DNA of 64,000 nt from Labedella phragmitis (lineage in GTDB: Bacteria; Actinomycetota; Actinomycetes; Actinomycetales; Microbacteriaceae), in contig NZ_RZNB01000002.1 of assembly GCF_004078635.1 (NCBI RefSeq), positions 1 to 64,000 of the forward strand, in the 5' to 3' direction. Made by a program: the position numbers and the translations under genes. The notes under the pieces were generated by a model. That model saw only the letters and a list, made by a program, of their open reading frames with translations, made no database searches and was not told where the DNA came from. Shown piece by piece: positions 42,764 through 50,836 of the stretch. The first letter of the stretch is position 1; every line of letters begins with the position of its first letter.

Positions 42764-44197
42764 ATGTCGAGCACAGCAGCGGACGGACACGTCGACGCCC
42801 CCAGCAGCGAATTGAAGCGATCCATCACAGGACGGCTGCTGTTCTTCTACGTCCTCGGCGACGTGCTGGGCTCCGGAATCTACGTGCTCATCGGCGCCGT
42901 CGCCGGCGAGGTCGGCGGCGCGTTCTGGCTCGCTTTCGCCATCGGTGTGACTGTGGCAACGATCACGGGTCTCGCGTATGCGGAGCTCGTGACGAAGTAC
43001 CCGCAGGCGGCCGGAGCGGCGCTGTACGTGAACCGCGCGTTCCGGAGCCCCATCCTGACGTTCCTCGTGACGATCTCGATGCTGTCCGGGAGTTTCGCCG
43101 CCGCGGCGTCGCTCGCGAACGGCTTCGCCCAGTACTTCGGTTCGATCGTCGAGTACTCGCCGGCCCTGCTCGTGACGATCGCGTTCGTCGTGCTGCTCGC
43201 CCTCGTCAACTTCCTCGGCATCACGGAGTCGGTCGTCGCGAACCTGATCATGACGATCATCGAGGTCTCGGGCCTCGTGATCGTCGTCGTGATCGGCATC
43301 ATTCATGTGAGTCAGGGCGGCGCCGACTTCGGGGTGCTCGTCCAGTTCGACACGGGCGAGACGTTCCCGATCTTCGCGCTCGTGGCCGGCGTCGCCCTCG
43401 CGTTCTTCGCGATGACGGGATTCGAGAACGCCGCCAACGTCGCGGAGGAGACCGTCGACCCCGCCAGGACGTTCCCCCGCGCCCTCGTCGGCGGCATGGT
43501 AGCTGCGGGCTTCATCTACGTCCTCGTCGCGATCTGCGCGGCACTCGTCGTGCCCGTCGACATGCTCGCCGAGTCCGACGCGGCGCTCCTCGAGGTGGTC
43601 CGCGCCGGGATCCTGCCGATCTCCGTCGGTGTCATGGTCGTGATCTTCGCCATCATCGCGATGGTCGCCATCACGAACACGACGCTCGTCGCCGTCGTGA
43701 CGCAATCGCGCATCCTCTACGGCATGGCGCGCGAGGACATCGTGCCGAGCGTGTTCGGCCGCATCCACCGCACGCGCCGGAGCCCCTGGGTCGCGCTGCT
43801 CTTCGCCGCCGTCATCGTCGTCGCGCTCCTCGTCGTCGGTTCGCTCCTCAACGACGCGATCGGCATCGACGTCGTCACGACCCTCGCGAACGTCACGGTC
43901 GTCTTCCTGCTCTTCATCTACGGCCTCGTGATCGTCTCGGCCCTGAAGCTCCGGCGGAGCGACGAGCGCGGCGACACGTTCCGCGCGAACACGGTGCTGC
44001 TCTACGTCGGCCTCCTCGGCAACGCCGTGCTGCTCGGTTACGTCATCGTCGACGACCCGAGCTCGCTGCTGTGGGTCGCGGGACTGCTCGCCGTCGGCCT
44101 CGTGCTCTACCTGGCCGAGCACTTCTTCGGACGCAAGCGGAGAGAGGCACGGGGCGCGGGAACGCGATCGGCCGATCACACGAGAGGGAAGGACTGA
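42764..44197 (+). CDS. APC superfamily amino acid permease
   Basis: A 477-residue twelve-helix transporter with GDVLGSGIYVLIG in helix 1 and LVTKYPQAAGAALY near helix 3, closely like the permease at 16550. TAGCCT is six bases before the ATG, so it is probably leaderless. It is followed after two bases by a universal stress protein gene, a pairing seen with some CAT/APC transporters. Confidence 0.9.
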   Translation: MSSTAADGHVDAPSSELKRSITGRLLFFYVLGDVLGSGIYVLIGAVAGEVGGAFWLAFAIGVTVATITGLAYAELVTKYPQAAGAALYVNRAFRSPILTFLVTISMLSGSFAAAASLANGFAQYFGSIVEYSPALLVTIAFVVLLALVNFLGITESVVANLIMTIIEVSGLVIVVVIGIIHVSQGGADFGVLVQFDTGETFPIFALVAGVALAFFAMTGFENAANVAEETVDPARTFPRALVGGMVAAGFIYVLVAICAALVVPVDMLAESDAALLEVVRAGILPISVGVMVVIFAIIAMVAITNTTLVAVVTQSRILYGMAREDIVPSVFGRIHRTRRSPWVALLFAAVIVVALLVVGSLLNDAIGIDVVTTLANVTVVFLLFIYGLVIVSALKLRRSDERGDTFRANTVLLYVGLLGNAVLLGYVIVDDPSSLLWVAGLLAVGLVLYLAEHFFGRKRREARGAGTRSADHTRGKD

Positions 44198-44199
44198 TC

Positions 44200-44658
44200 A
44201 TGCGGGTCATCATGGCGACGGACGGATCGAAGCAATCACTCGCGGCGGCGCGGCAGCTCCGCGCGTTCGCCGACCCGCAGAAGGTCGACGAGGTGGTGAT
44301 CGTCGCGGTCGTGAGTCCACGCGCCGCCGTCCCGTTCGCGAACGAACTCGGACCGAGGCGGAAGGCGGGGGCCGCCCCCGTCGAGTTGAGCTTCCGGGCC
44401 GAAGCCACGGCTGCTCTCGACGTCGTGGCCGCGGACTTCGACGGCTGGGGTCCCACGATCGTGAAGAAGATCCGCAGCGGTTCCCCTGCCGCCGAGATCG
44501 TCAGGGCCGCCGAGCAGCTCGAGGCCGATCTCGTCGTCGTCGCGAGCGGTGGCAAGGGTCTGAGCGACACGATCCTCCTCGGCAGTACCGCGCAGCGGAT
44601 CCAGCACTCGGCGCCGTGCCCCGTCCTCGTGTGCCGGCCGGTCAAGCGCTCCCGCTAG
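44200..44658 (+). CDS. Universal stress protein (UspA family)
   Basis: A 152-residue protein with the Usp start RVIMATDGSKQSLAAARQL, 'EADLVVVASGGKG' and the C-terminal ATP-binding block 'LGSTAQRIQHSAPCPVLVCR'. ATG 44200 has AGGGAAGGA upstream. Probably modulates the adjoining permease or general stress survival. Oddly, the opposite strand remains open as an extension of the acyltransferase gene. Confidence 0.9.
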   Translation: MRVIMATDGSKQSLAAARQLRAFADPQKVDEVVIVAVVSPRAAVPFANELGPRRKAGAAPVELSFRAEATAALDVVAADFDGWGPTIVKKIRSGSPAAEIVRAAEQLEADLVVVASGGKGLSDTILLGSTAQRIQHSAPCPVLVCRPVKRSR

Positions 44659-45945
44659 TCCGCGCGAGAGCACCCAGCCGATGGCCGCCGTCGCGGTGAG
44701 CCACGCGAGCGGTGACGCTCCGGCGACGAGGACGATGAGGACTCCGCTCGCCGCGACGAGGGTCGCGACAGCGACGCGGGCCCACGAGACGGTCCGCCGG
44801 CTGGTCGTCTCACCGCCTCGCCGCGTCGACCCCGTCTCGATACGCCCGAAGACCCACGCCGTCGCACCTACGAGGAGCACGACCGTCGCGAGCCAGACGG
44901 GTCGAGTCGCCCACCAGTCCGGCGACACGGGATCGGGCAGCGGCATCCCCGAGACGAGGAGGGCGCCCGCGAGCCCGATGAGCACGAGCATGTGCCACGC
45001 GTAGATCGTGAGCGAGCGCGCATTGATCCAGCCGACGGCGGCGGCGACCGGTGCGGCGGAGTGCAGGCTCCTCAGAAGGGGCCGCGACGCCGCGAAGACG
45101 CACAACTGCACGACCCCGAGGAGGACGAGGGCACCCGTCGGCGGGTTGAGGTTGCCGAAGAGATCGACCGAGTAGAAGCCGCTCGCGCAGCAGATCACGA
45201 GAGCCGCGAGGGCGCCGCCGCCGAGCGCGAACCGGCGGTGACCGGAGAGCCGACCGAACGATCCATCGGCGAGGAAGAAGCCCATCTGCTGGACGAGCAG
45301 CCAGACGACGAGCAGGTTGAGGAACCCGATGGCGTCGACGCCCGATGTCGAGCGGGAGACGTCCACGCCGACGGCGAGGAGCGCGAGCACCCCGAGCGTC
45401 CGACGGGGACTCCGCGCGTGGAGGGCAGCCATCACCGGGACGAAGGCCGTGCAGAGGATGTAGACGCCGAGGAACCACAACGGTTGACTCAACCGGAAAC
45501 CGGCGGTCGCCGCGATGTCCCCGGAGACCCCGAGCGTCGGCAGCGCCAGGAGGACAGCGGCCGTCGCGGCGATCGCGGCGACGGCCGGAACGAGCAGTCG
45601 TCGGAGCCTCAGCGCCACGTACTCCGCCGCCGAGACCCCGCGCCAACGGAGGCTGGACCACTGCGTGAAGCTCGAGAACCCCCCGAGGACGAAGAAGAGC
45701 GGCATCACCTGGACGATCCAGGTGGCGGCCGCGAAGCCGGACCACGAGTCCATCGCGTTCTCGATGACCGCCACACCTCCGGGCGAGCTCACCCCGACCA
45801 TCGTCGCGTGCAGCAGCACGACGACCACGAGACATGCGGCCCTGGCGACGTCGACGGCGGAGTCCCGGCGCGAAGACACGGGGAGCCGGGAAGGCCGTAC
45901 GATCCGCGGTTCGTTCCGGGTGGGACTCTGGGTCAGAGCGGTCAC
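44236..45945 (-). CDS. Acyltransferase family 3 membrane protein with antisense C-terminal extension
   Basis: An integral-membrane O-acyltransferase of the OafA/YrhL class: 'DVARAACLVVVVLLHATMVG' with its catalytic-type His, about ten helices, 'QPLWFLGVYILCTAFVPVM' and 'SLTIYAWHMLVLIGLAG'. The family is complete by about residue 425, but the frame has no stop until 44236, giving about 140 extra Arg/Asp-rich residues that are antisense to the Usp gene. The stop may have been lost, or the extension is real. It modifies surface glycans or lipids by inference. Divergent from a two-component system. Confidence 0.78.
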   Translation of the reverse strand: MTALTQSPTRNEPRIVRPSRLPVSSRRDSAVDVARAACLVVVVLLHATMVGVSSPGGVAVIENAMDSWSGFAAATWIVQVMPLFFVLGGFSSFTQWSSLRWRGVSAAEYVALRLRRLLVPAVAAIAATAAVLLALPTLGVSGDIAATAGFRLSQPLWFLGVYILCTAFVPVMAALHARSPRRTLGVLALLAVGVDVSRSTSGVDAIGFLNLLVVWLLVQQMGFFLADGSFGRLSGHRRFALGGGALAALVICCASGFYSVDLFGNLNPPTGALVLLGVVQLCVFAASRPLLRSLHSAAPVAAAVGWINARSLTIYAWHMLVLIGLAGALLVSGMPLPDPVSPDWWATRPVWLATVVLLVGATAWVFGRIETGSTRRGGETTSRRTVSWARVAVATLVAASGVLIVLVAGASPLAWLTATAAIGWVLSRGLAGALDRPAHEDGARRRVLDPLRGTAEEDRVAQTLATARDDDEIGLELLGGPDDLGGRGTAADLLHDRGTPAVEVRGHDVESSRGFGPEAQLDGGGPRLPPRSEFVRERDGGAWTHDRDDHHLVDLLRVGERAELPRRRE

Positions 45946-46033
45946 GGGTTCCTCCTCGTCGGTGCTCCACGAGGAGCGGTCCCCACCGTCTCAATGTGGG
46001 AGGGTGTCGCGGATCGGCCGCGAGAGCCGTCAC

Positions 46034-46055
46034 ACCCCCTACCTCGGTAGGGGGT
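46034..46055. promoter_or_regulatory. 22-bp palindrome ACCCCCTACCtcGGTAGGGGGT
   Basis: Ten-base perfect arms with a TC centre in the divergent region between the acyltransferase and the sensor kinase. A TACC..GGTA core like this is a plausible binding site for NarL-type regulators such as the one at 47447. Confidence 0.7.
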
Positions 46056-46129
46056 CGGTTCGCTCCGGCGATCGACGCCGTCGAGTCACCGGCGCTCCTA
46101 ACGTTGGGATCGACGAAGGAGGACCACCG

Positions 46130-46227
46130 TGGACACCACCGCGATCCCGATCGACGCCCGCCCCGCTACGCTCGTCCCGACCGGCCGCTCGACGTCGGCC
46201 GTGCAGACGGACGGGGCAGCGCGATGA
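46130..46227 (+). CDS. 32-residue upstream peptide coupled to the histidine kinase
   Basis: GTG 46130 is preceded by GAAGGAGGA at good spacing, the best ribosome site in this region, and opens a 32-codon frame (VDTTAIPIDARPATLV..., ending DGAAR) whose stop overlaps the kinase start (ATGA). A TAACGT -10-like box lies at 46100-46105. The peptide is soluble, without Cys or membrane segment. It may simply serve translation coupling, or be a small protein in its own right. Confidence 0.5.
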
Positions 46228-47450
46228 CGGCAGGGGAGGACCACGAGCCGGCGGTGTTCTCGGTGAGCCCGCGACCGGCCGTCGCCGAATGGGTGCTCTG
46301 GGCCGCGATCGCGGTCGCCGTCACGAGTGTCAGCATCCCCACTCACGCGGCGCTCTACGGGATCCCCGTGCCGCTCGCGTTCCTCCTCGGGGCGCTCCAG
46401 GGCGGCAGCATCCTCCTGGCGCTGGTCCGACCCGTCGCGGCCGCCGCCGTCCACGTCGTCTCGATCGTGGGCATCGCGCTCACCACCTCGGCGGCGGACG
46501 GCCCCTGGCCGATCCCGGTGCTCGGCATCATCGCCTTGAGCGTCGTCCTCGTCGTGATCGGGATACGAGCGCGTTGGACCGTCGCCGCGGCGACGTGGCT
46601 CGTCGCGATGCTCCTGCTCCTCCTCGTGCTGGCTGTCGCTGTCGCTCAAGGCGGTGACACCGGCGGAGGGGGGACCATGCTCATCGTCGCCGCGAGCGTC
46701 ACGGGCTTCATCGTGATCGTCGTCTCGGGCACGATGCAGCTCGTTGCCGTCCGTCAGGAGGTCGACGAGGTGCGCGAGGAGTCCGAGCTGCATCACGCGC
46801 AGCTCCTCTCGACGCAGGAGCGCGCGCGAATCGCGCGGGAGATGCACGACGTGGTCGCGCACAGCATGTCGCTCGTGCACATGCGCGCGACCTCCGCGCG
46901 GTACCGGCTTCCCGCGCTCGACGACGCCGCCGCCGCGGAGTTCGACGGCATCGCCGAGGAGGCGAGGACGGCGCTCCGCGAGATGCGGGGACTGCTCGGG
47001 GTGCTGCGTGAGGACGGCGAGGTCCTCGACGCTCCGCAACCGGGCCTCGCCGACATCCCCGGGCTCATCGCGTCGACACGGGCCGCCGGTATCGAGGTCG
47101 TCGACCGCGTCGAGGCGGTGCAGCCGGAGCCGCCCACGGCGACGCAGCTCGCGTTGTTCCGCGTGGCCCAAGAGGCCCTCAGCAACGTCGTCCGGCATGC
47201 GCCGGGCTCTGCGGTCGAGGTCGCGCTCGCCGTAGAGGGCCCAGACGTGGTCCTGCGCGTCCGCAACGGCGTCTCGACGGAATCGTCGGGCGTGCGCGCC
47301 GATGTCGGCGGACAGGGTATCCGCGGCATGATGGAACGCATGGCATCGGTCGGCGGCACGCTCACGCACGGTCCGGCCGGTGGCTCGGGCTTCCTCGTGG
47401 TCGCTCGCGCTCCGCTCGACGGTCCACCTGTCGCGGAGGGCGACGCATGA
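46224..47450 (+). CDS. Sensor histidine kinase (HisKA_3 type)
   Basis: A 408-residue kinase with about five to six N-terminal helices, the H-box ERARIAREMHDVVAHSMSL and a HATPase domain (NVVRHAP; GGQGIRGMMERM). It pairs with the overlapping NarL-type regulator. ATG 46224 overlaps the stop of the short upstream frame. The signal is unknown; an envelope-stress role is suggested by its class and the divergent acyltransferase gene, but this is inference. Confidence 0.92.
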   Translation: MTAGEDHEPAVFSVSPRPAVAEWVLWAAIAVAVTSVSIPTHAALYGIPVPLAFLLGALQGGSILLALVRPVAAAAVHVVSIVGIALTTSAADGPWPIPVLGIIALSVVLVVIGIRARWTVAAATWLVAMLLLLLVLAVAVAQGGDTGGGGTMLIVAASVTGFIVIVVSGTMQLVAVRQEVDEVREESELHHAQLLSTQERARIAREMHDVVAHSMSLVHMRATSARYRLPALDDAAAAEFDGIAEEARTALREMRGLLGVLREDGEVLDAPQPGLADIPGLIASTRAAGIEVVDRVEAVQPEPPTATQLALFRVAQEALSNVVRHAPGSAVEVALAVEGPDVVLRVRNGVSTESSGVRADVGGQGIRGMMERMASVGGTLTHGPAGGSGFLVVARAPLDGPPVAEGDA

Positions 47451-48118
47451 GCATCCGGGTGCTCGTGGTCGACGACCAGCAGATGTTCCGCGTCGGCCTC
47501 GTCGCGATCCTGCAGTCGCAGCCCGACATCGCCGTCGTGGGCGAGGCCGACGACGGCGCTGCGGCCCTCGCGAAGACCCGGAGCCTCAAGCCGGACGTCG
47601 TCCTCATGGACGTACGCATGCCGACCATGAACGGCATCGACGCGGCCTCCGCGATCCTCGGTGACACGGTCTCCGCGCACCGCCCGAGGATCGTCATGCT
47701 CACGACGTTCGACATCGACGACTACGTCTTCGCGGCCTTGCGCGCCGGTGCGAGCGGGTTCCTGCTGAAGGATGCGACGCCCGAGGAACTCGTCGGCGCC
47801 GTCCGCACCGTCCACGCCGGGGACGCGCTGCTGTCTCCGAGCGTCACGCGGAAGGTCGTCGCCGAATTCGTGGGCACTCCGCAGCGGCGACTCGTCTCCG
47901 CGACTCCCATGGCCGCGCTCACCGAGCGGGAGCGCGAGGTCTTCCTGCTGCTCGCCGCGGGACTCTCGAACCTCGAGATCGCCGACCGGCTCTTCCTCGC
48001 CGAGCAGACCGTCAAGACGCACGTGAGCAGGATCCTGTCGAAGCTCGCGCTGCGAGATCGCGTCCACGCGGTCGTCCTCGCCTACGAGTCCGGGCTCGTC
48101 GTGCCGGGAGTCGGCTGA
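47447..48118 (+). CDS. NarL/FixJ-type response regulator
   Basis: A 223-residue regulator with receiver start RVLVVDDQQMFRVGL, phospho-Asp in VVLMDVRMP, Lys in GFLLKDATPEEL, and a LuxR-type HTH (LTEREREVFLLLAAGLSNLEIA). Overlaps the kinase stop by ATGA. Likely binds the palindrome at 46034-46055. Confidence 0.94.
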   Translation: MSIRVLVVDDQQMFRVGLVAILQSQPDIAVVGEADDGAAALAKTRSLKPDVVLMDVRMPTMNGIDAASAILGDTVSAHRPRIVMLTTFDIDDYVFAALRAGASGFLLKDATPEELVGAVRTVHAGDALLSPSVTRKVVAEFVGTPQRRLVSATPMAALTEREREVFLLLAAGLSNLEIADRLFLAEQTVKTHVSRILSKLALRDRVHAVVLAYESGLVVPGVG

Positions 48119-48139
48119 GCGGATGTGTCAGGATCGCGT

Positions 48140-49078
48140 ATGCCCGATCGCCTGATGCTGCTCGACACCGCGTCGCTGTATTTCCGCGCCTTCCACGGCG
48201 TCCCGGACTCCATCCGCCGGGCGGACGGCACGCCCGTGAACGCCGTGCGTGGGCTGCTCGACATGATCGCGAGGCTCACGATCGACTTCGGTCCGAGCGA
48301 CCTCGTCGCGTGCTGGGACGATGCGTGGCGGCCGACGTGGCGCGTGGCGCTCGTGCCGAGCTACAAGGCGCAACGGCTGGAGCGCACGACCTCCGCCGGG
48401 CTCGACGTCGAGACGGTTCCCGAGGGGCTGACGAACCAGATCCCGATGATCCGGGAGGTGCTCGGTCTCGCCGGGATCGCGATCGTCGGAGCGCCCGACC
48501 ACGAGGCCGACGACGTGATCGGGACCTATGCGCGCCGGGCCTCGGGTCCCGTCGATGTCGTCACGGGCGACCGGGACCTCTTCCAGGTGGTCGACGACGA
48601 CCGTGACGTGCGCGTCGTCTACACCGCGCGGGGCATGAAGAACCTCGAGGTCCTGACGGCGAAGCAGGTGGTCGCGAGATACCGCGTGCTTCCCGAGCAG
48701 TACGCCGATTACGCGACGCTGCGGGGGGACGCATCGGACGGACTGCCCGGCGTCGCCGGGATCGGGGAGAAGACGGCGGCGTCGCTCCTCGGCGCGTACG
48801 GGACGCTCGAGGCGCTCCTCGAGGCGGCGGAGTCGGACGACGGCGGGATGTCGGCGTCCGTCCGGTCGAAGCTCGCTGCGGCCGCCGAGTATCTGACGGT
48901 CGCTCCGACGGTCGTCGGGGTGGTCCCGGATCTCGATCTGCCCGCGCTCGACGAGATCGGGGCGACGCTCCGACCCGTCTCCGGGTCGGATCGCGACGAC
49001 CTCGAGCGCCTCCGCGACGAATGGAACCTCGGCGGCTCGGTCACGCGTCTCCTCGCGGCCCTCGACGCCCACGCCTGA
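48140..49078 (+). CDS. 5'-3' exonuclease (PolA N-terminal/FEN-like)
   Basis: A 312-residue stand-alone nuclease resembling the N-terminal domain of DNA polymerase I: 'LMLLDTASLYFRAFHGVP' with its first metal Asp, 'GAPDHEADDVIGTYA', 'VVTGDRDLFQVV' and the helix-hairpin-helix 'GDASDGLPGVAGIGEKTAASLL'. It trims flaps or RNA primers. ATG 48140 has AGGA at good spacing; a GTG five codons earlier is possible. Confidence 0.93.
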   Translation: MPDRLMLLDTASLYFRAFHGVPDSIRRADGTPVNAVRGLLDMIARLTIDFGPSDLVACWDDAWRPTWRVALVPSYKAQRLERTTSAGLDVETVPEGLTNQIPMIREVLGLAGIAIVGAPDHEADDVIGTYARRASGPVDVVTGDRDLFQVVDDDRDVRVVYTARGMKNLEVLTAKQVVARYRVLPEQYADYATLRGDASDGLPGVAGIGEKTAASLLGAYGTLEALLEAAESDDGGMSASVRSKLAAAAEYLTVAPTVVGVVPDLDLPALDEIGATLRPVSGSDRDDLERLRDEWNLGGSVTRLLAALDAHA

Positions 49079-49086
49079 CGTCTCTC

Positions 49087-49142
49087 GAGTTGTCGCAGAT
49101 CCGCGGTGAGTCGGGCTCGCGACCGCCGATAAGCGACCACCA
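49087..49142. repeat. REP-like palindromic repeat, copy C
   Basis: Left arm GAGTTGTCGCAGATCCGCGG, right arm GACCGCCGATAAGCGACCACC. The left half is close to copy B; the right half has drifted and is followed by a partial echo AAGCGACCACC. Just after the exonuclease stop. Confidence 0.7.
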
Positions 49143-49205
49143 AGCGACCACCCGGGGGGAGGAGGGGCTCGCAGGTACTCGGCGGCGCTGGAGCGTGATG
49201 GAATG

Positions 49206-49219
49206 TAAGGGTCACCTAA
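49206..49219. promoter_or_regulatory. Candidate iron box (DtxR/IdeR type)
   Basis: TAAGGGTCACCTAA is an imperfect palindrome 11 bp upstream of the siderophore-interacting protein start. It resembles the TTAGG...CCTAA sites of iron-dependent DtxR-family repressors, which fits the gene's iron role. Confidence 0.55.
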
Positions 49220-49230
49220 GGAGCGTGCCC

Positions 49231-50091
49231 ATGTCCTCCGTCGATGCGACGATCCCGAACCCCCCGGCGAGCACCGCCCGTCCCCAGCGCGCCGCCCGAC
49301 CCCAGGTGACCCTCGAGGTCGTCCGGCGCGAGCAACTGAGCCCGCACCTCGTGCGCATCGTCCTCGGCGGCGAGCAGTTCGAGGCGTTCGCGGCGAACGA
49401 CAGCACGGACGCCTACGTGAAGATCTTCTTCGCCAAGCCGGAGCTCGGACTCGAGCCTCCCTACGACGTCGCCGCACTGCGCGAGACGCTCGCGCCGGAG
49501 GACCTGCCCGTCACGCGCACGTACACGGTCCGGGCGGTCGACACCGTCGCCCGCACGATCACGATCGACTTCGTCGTGCACGGTGCAGACGGGCTCGCCG
49601 GTCCCTGGGCGGACGCCGCCCGGCCGGGGGACCGGCTTACCGTCGCCGGTCCCGGAGGGGGCTACCGTCCCGACCCGGAGTCCGATTGGCATCTGTTCGC
49701 CGTCGACCAGTCGGCGCTCCCCGCGACGGCGTCGGCGCTCGAGGCGCTCCCGCCGGGGGCGCGCGGACTCGTGTTCGTCCAGGTCGCCGACGCCTCCGAG
49801 CAGATCCCGCTCGCCGCTCCCGCCGGTGTCGCCGTGCGTTGGGTGTACGGCGACGACCCGGCGCTCCTCGTCGACGCGGTGACCGGAGCCGAGTGGCTCG
49901 CCGGACGCCCGCAGATCTTCGCCCACGGAGAGCGGGAAGCCATGAAGGGCCTCCGGAACCTCTTCCGCGACCGCGGCGTGCAGCGTTCCGAGCTCTCGCT
50001 GTCCGGCTACTGGGCGCAGGGGCGCACCGAGGACCGGTTCCAGGCGGAGAAGCGGGAGCCGATCGGCGTCATCGAGCCCGTCTCCGACTGA
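49231..50091 (+). CDS. Siderophore-interacting FAD-binding protein (ViuB/SIP family)
   Basis: A 286-residue cytosolic flavoprotein: FAD-binding domain with the RTYTVR motif (RxYT), 'DFVVHGADGLAGPWADAARPGD' before the nucleotide site, then the SIP domain ending in 'LSLSGYWAQGRTED'. These enzymes reduce ferric siderophores to release iron. AAGGAGCG precedes ATG 49231 and an iron-box-like site stands just upstream. Confidence 0.92.
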   Translation: MSSVDATIPNPPASTARPQRAARPQVTLEVVRREQLSPHLVRIVLGGEQFEAFAANDSTDAYVKIFFAKPELGLEPPYDVAALRETLAPEDLPVTRTYTVRAVDTVARTITIDFVVHGADGLAGPWADAARPGDRLTVAGPGGGYRPDPESDWHLFAVDQSALPATASALEALPPGARGLVFVQVADASEQIPLAAPAGVAVRWVYGDDPALLVDAVTGAEWLAGRPQIFAHGEREAMKGLRNLFRDRGVQRSELSLSGYWAQGRTEDRFQAEKREPIGVIEPVSD

Positions 50092-50121
50092 CGCCGGCGA
50101 TTCGACAGTCGCGACCGGGAA

Positions 50122-50769
50122 TCACGGACGACGTCGCGCGAGCAGGGTCGCGTCGTGTACGTCCATCGTCACTCCGTCGCGTGTCATGGTGCGCGGTCGC
50201 TCCTCTGCGGCGAGCACCTCGAACTCCGCGGGGAGCGCCGGCACCAACTCTTCCGCGAGGAACATCGCGCGACGGTGACTCTCCGACAGCTGCGTGAACA
50301 CGGCCGATGGAGCATGGCCGACGACGAGCAGGTGGCCGCCGGGAGCGACCGCTCCGGCGAGCCGTCTCGTGACGTCGACCATGCCGCCGTCCGGCGGGTG
50401 CAGGAAGTGCGTCGTCACGAGGTCGTAGGTCAGCCCGTCGGGGTCGAAGGAGCGCGCGTCCACCTGCCACCACTGCACGCGGTCCGTGACGCCGGCCTCG
50501 TCGGCGTGACGAGCCGCGCGCGCGAGACCGTTGGCGCTGAAGTCCGCCCCCGTCACCGTCCAGCCCTGCCGTGCGAGCCAGATGACGTCACCGCCTTCGC
50601 CGCACCCGACGTCGAGAGCCGTTCCGGGCGTGAACCGGGACGCCTCGGCGACGAGTTGCGCGTTCGGGTTCCCGCTCCAGATCGTGCCGTCGCCCGAGTA
50701 GCGGTCCTGCCAGGCGTCCGGCTCGAACATCTCCGTCGCCGGTCGCTGCGGTGTGTGCTCGTGGGTCAT
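50122..50769 (-). CDS. SAM-dependent methyltransferase
   Basis: A 215-residue class I methyltransferase with 'LDVGCGEGGDVIWLARQGW' (SAM-binding motif I), acidic 'GADFSANGL' after strand 2 and 'YDLVTTHFLHPP' (post-I). 'DAWQDRYSGDGTIWSGNPN' at the N-terminus is typical of a thiopurine/tellurite-like (TehB) group common in actinobacteria. Substrate unknown. It converges on the siderophore gene with a 30-bp gap and no clear hairpin. Confidence 0.87.
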   Translation of the reverse strand: MTHEHTPQRPATEMFEPDAWQDRYSGDGTIWSGNPNAQLVAEASRFTPGTALDVGCGEGGDVIWLARQGWTVTGADFSANGLARAARHADEAGVTDRVQWWQVDARSFDPDGLTYDLVTTHFLHPPDGGMVDVTRRLAGAVAPGGHLLVVGHAPSAVFTQLSESHRRAMFLAEELVPALPAEFEVLAAEERPRTMTRDGVTMDVHDATLLARRRP

Positions 50770-50836
50770 GCGGCGAGGCTACGTGCGCGCGCGCCGCGCC
50801 ACCAAGCCTGTTTGCCGTTCCCGCAACGCCGCCGGC

